From contig CAMEZU010000099.1 in NCBI GenBank assembly GCA_945947925.1, positions 1 to 6,959 of the forward strand: a stretch of 6,959 nucleotides of DNA, read 5' to 3'. Origin of the DNA: an uncultured Verrucomicrobiota bacterium (GTDB taxonomy: Bacteria; Verrucomicrobiota; Kiritimatiellia; RFP12; UBA1067). The position numbers were made by a program, and so were the translations under genes. The number at the start of each line of letters is the position of its first letter. Positions within the stretch are counted from its first letter, which is position 1. Under the pieces are notes generated by a model. It was not told where the DNA came from. It saw only the letters and a list, made by a program, of their open reading frames with translations, and did no database searches. Of the stretch, positions 1 to 6,831 are shown in pieces.

Positions 1-445
1 GCCGCGCGAGGAGGTCGCGCTTGAGGGCGAGTCCGTCCCGGACCGGCAGGACCTGGCCGTCGTCGACAAGCCCCCCGAGGAACGCCGCGTGGGCGCGCAG
101 GAAGGACTCCGTCTCGGACGACGTCAGCTCGTCCGGGAAACGCCGCGCGCCGTCGATCCAGCGGAGCGCGATCACCTGCCAGCGTCCGAACGGCAGGACC
201 TTCCCGCCGAAGAGCCGCGTTGCGGCGGAGGAGGACGTGACGGACGCCGTGTGCGCGAGAAGGCGGGCGAACCTCGCCTCCTTCGCCGCAGGAAAGCACT
301 TCGCGGCGAAGACGAGGTCCGCCGTCTCCACGCGAAAGTTGAGCGAGTGCGCGTGCCCCGCGAGCGGCGTCACCGTCCGCACCGCCAGGCCGAAGCCCCG
401 CTCGAGGGCGGACTTCAGGTCGCCAAGCTCGAAGTCCCGGACCAT
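1..445 (-). CDS. Aminoglycoside-phosphotransferase (APH)-like kinase, N-terminal part, cut by window edge
   Basis: My translation from the ATG at 445 gives 148 open residues before the window ends, so the catalytic C-lobe is not visible. The visible part looks like the N-lobe of the APH/choline-kinase-like fold. It has a small glycine-containing turn followed by beta strands (LAGHAHSLNFRVE, residues 28-40), a candidate ATP-binding lysine (K49 in FAAKCF), and a hinge-like strand plus WIDG segment (about 90-99). A helix (about 110-126) follows. The start is set by a TGATG overlap with the upstream stop, with a weak AGGGGG Shine-Dalgarno 8 nt before it. As the last visible gene of an envelope operon it may phosphorylate a sugar or small metabolite, but this is inference. 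A WaaP/InaA-type LPS-core kinase or a choline/homoserine-type kinase are alternatives. The missing C-lobe, with the catalytic HxD and DxD, prevents confirmation. Confidence 0.62.
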   Translation of the reverse strand, partial: MVRDFELGDLKSALERGFGLAVRTVTPLAGHAHSLNFRVETADLVFAAKCFPAAKEARFARLLAHTASVTSSSAATRLFGGKVLPFGRWQVIALRWIDGARRFPDELTSSETESFLRAHAAFLGGLVDDGQVLPVRDGLALKRDLLAR

Positions 446-1812
446 CAGCGCCGCCCCCTGTAGGCCAGGCGCTCGAGGAAGAAGGAGAGCGCCCAGGACG
501 CGATGACCGCGTAGCCGAAGAGCTCGGCCGATTCCTCGACGATGTGCTTCACCGTCCGGATGTCGTGCTCGGTCATCCTGAGCGCACCCCAGATGACGCG
601 GCTCGAGGCGAGCTTCGAGACGCCGAGGACGAAGACAAAGCCGAACGGCAGGGCCGGGAATCCGCCGGACGAGGCGATGCGCCGGAGTCCCGTCCTGAAC
701 GTCCGCCGGGCCAGCGTCGCGCACGCGATGCCGAAGACGAGGGACAGCCCCGCCATCGTCAGGCCGATCGCCCTTTCGTCGATGTCGAAGACGTCGCGCA
801 GCAGTTCGTAGACCGACATCGCCAGCAGGAGAAACGCCATCGCGGCGTAGCCGGCGCGTCCGCGCGGCTCGCGCAAGGCCGCGACGGCCATCACGGAGGA
901 CGAGAGGAACGCGAGGGCGAACTGGCTCCAGGCGACGAGCGAACGCTCGCCGCAGGCCGTCTTCAGGACGGCGATGTCGAGCGCAATCGCCCCCGCGACC
1001 ATCACCGGCAGCATCACCGCTCGGGCGATGCCGACCGTGACGTCCTGGTCCTGCACGAGGTTCAGCACGTACCGTCCGCCCCGCTCGGGCACGACGATCA
1101 CCTGGCGCGGCACGGGACGGTCCCCGAGCGGCAGGATGCGCCGTACGGCCTGTCCCGTCGAGCTCTCGAGCGCCCCCTTCAGGACGTCGAAGCGGATCGG
1201 CACCCGGCCGATGAGCTTCCAGAGACGCGGCGACAGCGCGGCCGCCGCCGAGAAGCGGATCGCCATGCGCGGCACGCCGAAGGCGATGCAGGCGCTGATG
1301 CGGTGGTGCCCCTGGCGGAGCGAATCCTCCCCGCGCGACCGGCAGAGCATCACGTCGATCGGACGGCTGTCGTCATAGCCGTGCTCGCGCAGGCTGGCCT
1401 CGAGCTTGCCCATCTTCGCCTGGCGGTCGACGCCGCTGCGCGACTGGGGATTCTCGAGTGTGCGCACCGCACGCTCGACGCGCAGCGCCCGAATGGCGGT
1501 CGGCGCGATATGATAGACGCGCGAGCCCTTGAAGCGCCGCTTGTCGCGGATCGAACGGATCATCGCAAAGGGAATGTTCCACTTGCCGATCGTCGGCACG
1601 AACACGATGCGCACGTTCACCGTCCCGTCGCCCGCCGCGCCCACGGCCTCGCGTCCCCGCAGCAGGCAGTCCTCCTCGCCCTTGCGCACGAGAAGGATCA
1701 CCTCGTCGTCCGGAAGGTCCGCCGCGGGAATCGCGGGACCGGCATAGTCCGGCACGGACGCGAAATCGGCCGCGTCGAGGGGATAGGCGCACGATGACCA
1801 CCCGAGGTGCAT
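445..1812 (-). CDS. ParB/sulfiredoxin-like domain protein with C-terminal six-segment membrane module
   Basis: 455 residues. Residues 1-255 are soluble and 261-449 hold about six hydrophobic segments (roughly 264-283, 292-312, 321-337, 349-367, 385-400, 431-447). Residues 131-190 resemble the ParB N-terminal/sulfiredoxin fold: a helix, a PIDV strand (151-154), then RQGHHRISACIAFGV (166-180), which matches the family's [DG]GHHR.xA...G pattern, and a closing MAIRF strand. In known ParB-like proteins this loop binds or hydrolyses a nucleotide; here the activity is unknown. The membrane part ends with EESAE (426-430) directly before the last segment, a pattern also seen in the membrane part of the gene at 4012-5874. 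An alternative ATG at 1836 lies inside the upstream gene without a ribosome site. The ATG at 1812 forms a TGATG overlap and has a perfect AAGGAGGT 9 nt upstream, so I chose it. I do not recognise a named family. A membrane-anchored partner of the glycosyltransferases is plausible. Confidence 0.72.
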   Translation of the reverse strand: MHLGWSSCAYPLDAADFASVPDYAGPAIPAADLPDDEVILLVRKGEEDCLLRGREAVGAAGDGTVNVRIVFVPTIGKWNIPFAMIRSIRDKRRFKGSRVYHIAPTAIRALRVERAVRTLENPQSRSGVDRQAKMGKLEASLREHGYDDSRPIDVMLCRSRGEDSLRQGHHRISACIAFGVPRMAIRFSAAAALSPRLWKLIGRVPIRFDVLKGALESSTGQAVRRILPLGDRPVPRQVIVVPERGGRYVLNLVQDQDVTVGIARAVMLPVMVAGAIALDIAVLKTACGERSLVAWSQFALAFLSSSVMAVAALREPRGRAGYAAMAFLLLAMSVYELLRDVFDIDERAIGLTMAGLSLVFGIACATLARRTFRTGLRRIASSGGFPALPFGFVFVLGVSKLASSRVIWGALRMTEHDIRTVKHIVEESAELFGYAVIASWALSFFLERLAYRGRR

Positions 1813-2849
1813 CAGCGGTAAACCTCCTTCGCCCATTCGTACGGCTCGGAAGACGCCTCGCCGCGGACCGTCTCGACCATGTACTTGAGCACGCGGCGCG
1901 CGTCGAAGAGCGCGTGGTACTTCGCGCGCCCAGCGGCCGCGACCTGACGGCGCGCCGCATCATGCGCATTGTACCAGGCGACCTTCTCCGCCAGCTCCTC
2001 CGCCGTGTGGAAGTAGACCGTCTCGGCCTCGGTGAAGAAATCCTGCATCGCGTTGCCGTCGTACTGGAACGTGAGGACCCCGTTGCCCATCAGGTGCGTG
2101 ATGCGGTCGGAGGCGTACCACTTCCAGTTCTCGAAGCGGTTGATCGAAAGCCCCATCTTCGACGCCGCGATCGCCTCCTCGTAGGCGCGGCCGATGACGA
2201 GCGGACGCCCCATGCCGAAGAAGCCGAGACGGACGGACGGATCGAGCCGCGGCATCAGCGCGTCGAGAAGCGCCTTGCGCTGGTCGGCGAGCGCAGGCCT
2301 TCCCGCGAAGAAGAGGTCGTAGGCGAAGTCGGTCTTGAGCGAATTGTCCTCCGTCTCGAAGGCGGGATCGCTCGGATTCGGATAGAAGCCGACGACGTTG
2401 CGTCCCGTCGTCCACGACTTCAGCTTCTCCCCCGCCGTCGTCACGAAGATCGCGTCGCACGAATCCGTCCGCCGCGCGATCTGCGCGCAGCAGTGGTCCG
2501 TCTCGACGGGATCGCAGTTGATGTGGACGAGCTTCACGCCGGGCGCCGCCGCGCGCATCGCGTCCAGCGTCCCGTTGTCGATGTAGTCGCAGTGGCTGAT
2601 GAAGACGACGTCGGGACGGAAGTTGCGGACCGTCCTGACGAGCCGCTTGCACATCATCTTCGCCCCGAGGCTCCGCATGAACCCGAGCGGCGCGAGGAAG
2701 CGCGCGATGTCCCGCTCGGAGAAGGTGAGGACGGGACAGTCAAGCCGCGTCGCTGCGGCCGCAAGGCGCATGTCGATGCCGGTCCTCCCGTTCCCCCAGT
2801 GGCGGATCAGGAAGTTGCCGACGAAGAGGATGCGCGGCCGGCCCTTCAC
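1812..2849 (-). CDS. CgeB-like GT-B glycosyltransferase (Glyco_trans_1_2-type C-terminal domain)
   Basis: 345 residues, cytoplasmic, with no signal peptide or membrane segment. The N-terminal Rossmann domain starts at RILFVGN (5-11) and continues through RPDVVFISH (78-86) and KLVHINCDP (106-114). The C-terminal domain starts near DLFFAGRP (178-185) and includes FFGMGRPL (210-217), KMGLSINRF (231-239), DRITHLMGNGVLTF (248-261) and FHTAEELAEKV (280-290). This pattern belongs to the CgeB-like glycosyltransferases found in polysaccharide and LPS loci, which are expected to transfer a sugar from a nucleotide donor. Donor and acceptor cannot be read from the sequence. The conserved glutamate of the usual RxFE motif is not evident: the matching stretch reads DRITHLMG. 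The start is GTG, which forms a GTGA overlap with the stop of the preceding glycosyltransferase; GGAGAGG lies just upstream. The frame stays open far upstream (to 3695), but that part only overlaps the preceding gene. Confidence 0.8.
   Translation of the reverse strand: MKGRPRILFVGNFLIRHWGNGRTGIDMRLAAAATRLDCPVLTFSERDIARFLAPLGFMRSLGAKMMCKRLVRTVRNFRPDVVFISHCDYIDNGTLDAMRAAAPGVKLVHINCDPVETDHCCAQIARRTDSCDAIFVTTAGEKLKSWTTGRNVVGFYPNPSDPAFETEDNSLKTDFAYDLFFAGRPALADQRKALLDALMPRLDPSVRLGFFGMGRPLVIGRAYEEAIAASKMGLSINRFENWKWYASDRITHLMGNGVLTFQYDGNAMQDFFTEAETVYFHTAEELAEKVAWYNAHDAARRQVAAAGRAKYHALFDARRVLKYMVETVRGEASSEPYEWAKEVYR
1822..1829 (-). promoter_or_regulatory. Perfect Shine-Dalgarno within the end of the preceding gene
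   Basis: AAGGAGGT lies 9 nt before the ATG at 1812. Its bases double as the codons for Lys-Glu-Val near the C-terminus of the CgeB-like glycosyltransferase. It settles the start of the ParB-like membrane protein at the TGATG overlap and argues against the alternative ATG at 1836. Confidence 0.85.
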
Positions 2850-3985
2850 TGCGCCTCTCCGTGAAGTTCGCGGTAGAGGGCGAGCGTGCGCTCGCACATC
2901 TTCGCCGTCGAAAAGTTCTCGCGGACGCTCCGGACCGCGGCTTCGCGCATCGCGGCCTTGGCCTCGGCGGACATCTCCAGCATCGCGTCGAGCTTCTTCG
3001 CCATCGCGTCCGCATCGCCTGGCGGCACGAGGAAGCCGGTCTTCCCGTCCTCGATCGTCTCGCAGGCCCCGCCGTGCGCCGTGCCGAGGACAAGGCAGCC
3101 CATCGCCTGCGCCTCGGGAATCGTGCGCCCGAACGCCTCGGGCTGGGCCGAAGACGCGTTCACGACGATCTCGCTCAGCGCGTAGACGCGCTCCATCTCG
3201 CTCGAGTGGTCCTTGAAGACGACCTTCGTCTCGTCGGGAAGCTTCCCGGCCATCGTCCGCAGATGGTCCGAGAACTCGGTGCGTCCTTGGTCGGACCCGA
3301 GGATCAGCACGCCCACCTTGTGATTGCGCATCCTGCCGAGCGCCTCGATGAAGACCTCCTGCCCTTTCCAGCGCGTCAGGCGTCCCGGAATCGTGATGAC
3401 GGGGAGGTCGGCGGGAAAACGGAGCTGCAGCGTCTTCTTCGCAAGCGCGTCCTGCGGATCGACGGCATCGGGACGGAAGACGTCCGTATCCGCGCCGCGG
3501 TGGATGCGGACCACCTTCGCGGGATTGACGGCATATGTCGCGAGGATGTGGTCCTTCACGTAGTCCGACACGGCGATCGTCCGCTCGCCCTCGAGCATCA
3601 CGCGGTTGTAGGGAATCTTGAGCCACTTCGGCGAGGTGCCGTAGACGCCGTGGAAGGTCGCCATCCACTTCACGCCGCACCGTTTCGATGCCCATTTCAC
3701 CGCCCAGGCCGGCGCCCGGCTGCGGACGTGCATCAGCGTCACCCCCTCGGCCTTGCAGTACGCGGCGAGTTCCTTCGCACAGCGACGGAGGACGAACGGG
3801 TTCTTGCGGTTCACCGGCAGCGTCAGGTGCGGCACCCCGAGCGCCTCGAGCTGACGGACCATCGGACCGCCCGCGCTGCAGACGGCATTGGGAATCCCGG
3901 CCGCCGTCAGGGCCCGCGCGATTTCAACCGTGCCGCGCTCGACACCGCCCTGCTGCAGGGCCGGAAGGACTTGAAGGATTTTCAT
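2846..3985 (-). CDS. GT4-family glycosyltransferase, LPS-core type
   Basis: 379 residues, the usual length for a GT4 retaining glycosyltransferase of GT-B fold. The N-terminal domain begins MKILQVLPALQQGGVERGTV, the glycine-rich acceptor-side loop of this family. It also holds HVRSRAPAW (86-94), FHGVYG (111-116) and AVSDYVKDHI (138-147). The hinge carries RGADTDVFRP (163-172). The C-terminal nucleotide-sugar domain shows GRLTRWKGQ (201-209, with R202 and K207 as donor-phosphate ligands) and the E-x7-E motif E283...E291 in PEAFGRTIPEAQAMG, followed by GKTGFLVPPGD (314-324). The RSRAPAW and GGVERG segments recall glycosyltransferases assigned to LPS or lipopolysaccharide-core synthesis. The donor sugar is not determinable. 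The gene starts 26 bp after the preceding stop, the only non-overlapping junction of the operon, and I see no clear Shine-Dalgarno there, so coupling to upstream translation is likely. An upstream extension of the open frame to 4459 is a shadow of the previous gene. Confidence 0.9.
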   Translation of the reverse strand: MKILQVLPALQQGGVERGTVEIARALTAAGIPNAVCSAGGPMVRQLEALGVPHLTLPVNRKNPFVLRRCAKELAAYCKAEGVTLMHVRSRAPAWAVKWASKRCGVKWMATFHGVYGTSPKWLKIPYNRVMLEGERTIAVSDYVKDHILATYAVNPAKVVRIHRGADTDVFRPDAVDPQDALAKKTLQLRFPADLPVITIPGRLTRWKGQEVFIEALGRMRNHKVGVLILGSDQGRTEFSDHLRTMAGKLPDETKVVFKDHSSEMERVYALSEIVVNASSAQPEAFGRTIPEAQAMGCLVLGTAHGGACETIEDGKTGFLVPPGDADAMAKKLDAMLEMSAEAKAAMREAAVRSVRENFSTAKMCERTLALYRELHGEAQ

Positions 3986-4011
3986 GGCGAAGTGGTGGTG
4001 GAGTTGACAGG

Positions 4012-5874
4012 TTAGAAGCCCATGCGGGCGAGGATGTCCTTCAGCTGAGACCTGACGACGGACATCGAGAGTTCGCGTTCGAAGAAGGCGCGGGCCTCGG
4101 CGAAGTACGTGTCCCTGTTCGCCCAGTCGGCGCGGTATTCCTCGACGGCCTTCACGAGGGCCTCTGGGTCGCCCGCGGGGATGAACTTGATCGCCTTGCA
4201 ATCCTTCGCACGCGGCGGGTAGCCCGTGCAGAACTCGTTGATCGTCGGACGCGCGCAGGCCATGCACTCGTAGACCTTGTTGCCGATGACGCGCGCGGCC
4301 TTCGCGGTCGTGCCGAAGACGCCGAGGACGACGTCGTGCGCGGCAATCACCTCCGCCACCTTCTCGTACGGTACCTTGTCGAGGAAGCGCACGTTGGCGA
4401 GCCCCGCAGCCTTCGCCTCCGTCGCCGCCTTGTACGCGCCCCAGCCGAGGAAATCCCACCGGATCGGCAGGTGCTGCGTCAGCCGCGCCGCCTCGACGAT
4501 CACCTCGGTCCCGTGCAACGGCAGATACGCGCCATGGTAGAGAACGCGGAAGATTCCGTCATTCTCCATTTTCCATTCTCCATTCTCCATTTGAATCGGT
4601 CGAAAAACCGATTCATCTGTTCCCGTGAAGAGCGGGGCCATCTTCTCGCGCGGGACGTCGAGGTACTCGGCCGCGAAGTCGACGTGGCAGCTCGTATCCC
4701 AGGTGATGAAGTCGGGCATCGCCATCAGCTTCTTCTCCCAGGCGAGGAGGCGTTTCGCGCGCGGCTCCTCGGCCTTCCACTTCTTCTGCTCGAGGACTTT
4801 CTTGTCCCAGGCTGAGATCATCGGATCGAACAGCACCTTGATGCCTCGGCGGTGCGCCCAGCGGCAGGCGGCCGCGATGTCGCGCTGGCGGCAGATTGGT
4901 ACGAAGACGAGGTCGGGCAGCGTCTTCTCTTCGAGCGCGCGCGCCCAGGCCTCGATGTCGCCGAAGCGGCAGCAGACCTTCACGTCGAAGAAGTCGACCT
5001 CCCAGCCGAGGTCCTTGAACAGCCGGATGTTGACGCGCGTCTTCGAGTAGCCGTGGTCGAAGCGTCCCCAGAAGAGGACGCGGCGGAAGCTCCGCGGCAC
5101 GGACGCGGACGCGGCCAGGGCTTTCGCCTTGCGCCAGCCGAGGAAGATCGTGAGGAGCGCGAAGAAGGCGAGCATCATCTCGCCGCCCTCCTCGAGCGCA
5201 GTGCAGAGGGACTGCGCCGCGGTGATGCCGTCCTCGGACTTGGAGAGGCCGTGCGCGTGGTCGAGCCACGAGGGCAGGCGGTCCGCCACCTGCACGAGGA
5301 CGCCCGAGCCGCCGAAGCAGCCGAACGCCCAGGCGACCGGGTCGAGCCGGAAGACGCCGTAGACGAAGGCGGGGAGGTAGCGGACGAAGAGCGCCGCGAA
5401 CGTGCCGAAGAAGAGGACGAAGTACGCCGAGACGAACGCCTTCGCGCCGAACGGCACGGCCCCGTTGGTGAGGAAGCGCATCTTGAACGGCGTGCCCGTG
5501 AGCAGGGAGCCGTTCGGCTTGCGGAGTCCCGCGCTCGCGAGGACCGATCCGTCGTCCCCGATCAGATCCGGCCAGAGCGCGTGCATCGCCATGTTGTGGA
5601 GGTCGAGCTCCTTGACGATGGCCATCACGGCGACGAGGGTGACGAGCGCGGCGAGGACCGTCCGACGCTTGCGCGAGCCGGTGAACGGATTGCAGCACCA
5701 GACGAGCGGCACAATCGCGGCGAAGACGGGCAGCGTCGCGAGCTCGAACGGGGAGCGTCCGTCATTGTCGAAGTTCGCGACGAGCGTCGCGGGATCCAGG
5801 ACCGCCCACGTCACCAGCAGCAGGGCGAGTCCGACAAACCACAGCACGGGACCGATCATCCAAGCCTTCTTCAT
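4012..5874 (-). CDS. Membrane module fused to GT4-type glycosyltransferase
   Basis: 620 residues. Residues 1-250 form a membrane module with about six hydrophobic segments (near 7-25, 43-62, 72-88, 143-166, 180-196, 233-247), a loop of about 50 residues between the third and fourth, KELDLH (88-93) after the third, and EEGGE (228-232) before the sixth. Residues 262-620 form a glycosyltransferase of GT-B fold: RRVLFWGRFDHGYSKTR (264-280), DLVFVPICRQRDI (321-333), the linker motif TDESVFRP (419-426), FRVLYHG (442-448), and the donor-site segment IGNKVYECMACARPTINEF (530-548), typical of GT4. The C-terminus ends in a helix. Two proteins that are normally separate appear joined. A GTG at 5098-5100 could restart translation just before the transferase domain, but it lacks a ribosome site. 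The ATG at 5874 overlaps the preceding stop (ATGA), with GGGAGG 10 nt upstream. Residues 428-438 are encoded by an AT-rich heptamer repeat. Its job is probably sugar transfer at the inner membrane. Confidence 0.85.
   Translation of the reverse strand: MKKAWMIGPVLWFVGLALLLVTWAVLDPATLVANFDNDGRSPFELATLPVFAAIVPLVWCCNPFTGSRKRRTVLAALVTLVAVMAIVKELDLHNMAMHALWPDLIGDDGSVLASAGLRKPNGSLLTGTPFKMRFLTNGAVPFGAKAFVSAYFVLFFGTFAALFVRYLPAFVYGVFRLDPVAWAFGCFGGSGVLVQVADRLPSWLDHAHGLSKSEDGITAAQSLCTALEEGGEMMLAFFALLTIFLGWRKAKALAASASVPRSFRRVLFWGRFDHGYSKTRVNIRLFKDLGWEVDFFDVKVCCRFGDIEAWARALEEKTLPDLVFVPICRQRDIAAACRWAHRRGIKVLFDPMISAWDKKVLEQKKWKAEEPRAKRLLAWEKKLMAMPDFITWDTSCHVDFAAEYLDVPREKMAPLFTGTDESVFRPIQMENGEWKMENDGIFRVLYHGAYLPLHGTEVIVEAARLTQHLPIRWDFLGWGAYKAATEAKAAGLANVRFLDKVPYEKVAEVIAAHDVVLGVFGTTAKAARVIGNKVYECMACARPTINEFCTGYPPRAKDCKAIKFIPAGDPEALVKAVEEYRADWANRDTYFAEARAFFERELSMSVVRSQLKDILARMGF
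4560..4590 (-). repeat. Heptanucleotide tandem repeat inside a glycosyltransferase gene
   Basis: On the minus strand this is four units of a 7-nt repeat, ATGGAGA ATGGAGA ATGGAAA ATGGAGA, followed by ATG; one unit has a G-to-A change. It is read in frame as MENGEWKMEN (residues 429-438 of the gene at 4012-5874). A 7-nt period returns to frame every 21 nt, so the tract encodes a 7-residue period and does not break the gene. It is AT-rich in a GC-rich gene and sits between the two Rossmann domains, where insertions are tolerated. It resembles the heptamer short tandem repeats known from some bacterial genomes, such as the cyanobacterial STRR elements. Confidence 0.9.
4592..4615. repeat. Perfect 9-bp inverted repeat next to the heptamer tract
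   Basis: The arms TGAATCGGT (4592-4600) and ACCGATTCA (4607-4615) are perfectly complementary around a 6-nt loop. The hairpin starts 1 nt from the heptamer tract. It encodes residues of the linker motif ESVFRPIQ, which resembles the conserved linker of GT4 enzymes, so part of it may be native sequence. Codons here are unusually AT-rich for the gene (GTT, TTT, CGA, ATT), which suggests it may belong to the same inserted element as the tract. Confidence 0.75.
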
Positions 5875-6809
5875 TTCGCCTTCGCCTCCCTTTCCTCCAG
5901 CTGACGGAGATCCTCGGGTTTGAACTTCTTGCGGAAATAGCGGTAGTTGAGCACCCAGCAGCTCGGGTGGCGGCGGATGACGGACTCGAGGTCCCTGATG
6001 CACCGCTGGGTCATGCCCCAGACGTCGCGCGCCGCCTCGGGCGCGTAGGTCGCGATCCGCTCGCAGCGCCAGCGTCCGTCCCGGAGGGGACGCGACCAGG
6101 CGATGACGATCGGGGCCTTCCCCTTCGCGGCGAAGAACGCGGGAGCCGCGGAGACGGGAACGGGGCGGCCGAAGAAGCGGACCCAGATGCCGCCCTCCTT
6201 CGGATCGACGACCTGGTCCACGAGCAGGCCGAGCGACTTCCCGGCCTTGATGCCGGCCATGAGCGGACGGAAAGCCCCGTCCGCCGGCACGATCTCCTGT
6301 CCGATCGACCGCCGCGCGCGCATGAGGAGCTTCGTCATGCCCTTCGAGCCGATGTTCTTCGCGACGGACATCATCGCGTGGCCCTCGAGGAACGCAAGCT
6401 GCGAGAGGATCTCCCAGCAGCCGATGTGCCCCGACACCGTGACGGCCGGCCGGTTCGCGGCGAGGAAGGCGGCCGCTTCGGGGGACATGAGCCCTGCGGA
6501 CTGACAGCGCCGGCGTCCCCGGATGCACGTCCAGAACGCATAGCCGACCGTCCGCGCCATGTTGCGGTAGCTGCGGCGGATGATGAGGTCGGCGTGATGC
6601 GGAAGCTTCCCGTACATGATTTCGAGGTTCTCCCGCGCATACTGCTTCCCGCGCCGGTCGAAAGCGTACATGATGCGCGAGACGAAATCGCAGAGCCGGA
6701 GGAGTCCGCGCCGCGTGAGAATCGTGAAAATCAAAAGACCGAGTCCGATGCCGAACCATTCGAACGGCAGTCGGAGCTTGCGTAATTTCCTCTTGTAGCG
6801 CGGTCTCAT
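5871..6809 (-). CDS. LpxL/HtrB-family lipid A (Kdo-dependent) acyltransferase
   Basis: 312 residues, close to the usual length of about 300. In this family the enzyme moves an acyl chain from acyl-ACP to a hydroxyl of the lipid A precursor at the cytoplasmic face of the inner membrane. The N-terminus is basic (MRPRYKRKLRKLR) and followed by one hydrophobic anchor (about 17-32). Next come RENLEIMYG (59-67) and the catalytic HX4E motif HIGCWE (H128 and E133). The family's GLLVDQ segment is at 194-199, and the C-terminal part has HPSCWVLNYRYFRKKF (281-296). The last is the equivalent of the tryptophan-bearing PxxWxxxxRxx segment of LpxL-type enzymes. I cannot say whether it acts in the LpxL, LpxM or another position, so no symbol is given. 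It is the first gene of the operon. An extended -10 lies about 30 bp upstream, and the leader has no strong Shine-Dalgarno, only GAAG followed by an A-rich stretch. Confidence 0.9.
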   Translation of the reverse strand: MRPRYKRKLRKLRLPFEWFGIGLGLLIFTILTRRGLLRLCDFVSRIMYAFDRRGKQYARENLEIMYGKLPHHADLIIRRSYRNMARTVGYAFWTCIRGRRRCQSAGLMSPEAAAFLAANRPAVTVSGHIGCWEILSQLAFLEGHAMMSVAKNIGSKGMTKLLMRARRSIGQEIVPADGAFRPLMAGIKAGKSLGLLVDQVVDPKEGGIWVRFFGRPVPVSAAPAFFAAKGKAPIVIAWSRPLRDGRWRCERIATYAPEAARDVWGMTQRCIRDLESVIRRHPSCWVLNYRYFRKKFKPEDLRQLEEREAKAK

Positions 6810-6831
6810 CGTCTTGTTTCTTCAGTACCAG

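Noticed and set aside
2850..3695. Extension of the CgeB-like frame upstream to 3695, giving 627 residues.
   Set aside because: It overlaps the GT4 gene in a different frame, and the added residues show no motif. The GTG at 2849 has GGAGAGG and a GTGA coupling.
544..4015. Chain of long plus-strand open frames (544-1797, 1794-2864, 2861-4015) that abut or overlap by 4 bp.
   Set aside because: They lie antisense to well-supported genes. Their translations are dominated by Arg, Glu, Asp, His, Pro and Ala without motifs, as expected from a high-GC coding strand read backwards.
5875..6759. Extension of the fusion protein upstream to 6759, giving 915 residues.
   Set aside because: The extra part overlaps the acyltransferase gene in another frame and is compositionally biased. 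The ATG at 5874 has an ATGA junction and a ribosome site.
4852..6785. Long plus-strand open frames 4852-5904 and 5967-6785.
   Set aside because: They are antisense shadows of the membrane-glycosyltransferase fusion and the acyltransferase, with low-complexity charged translations and no domain signal.
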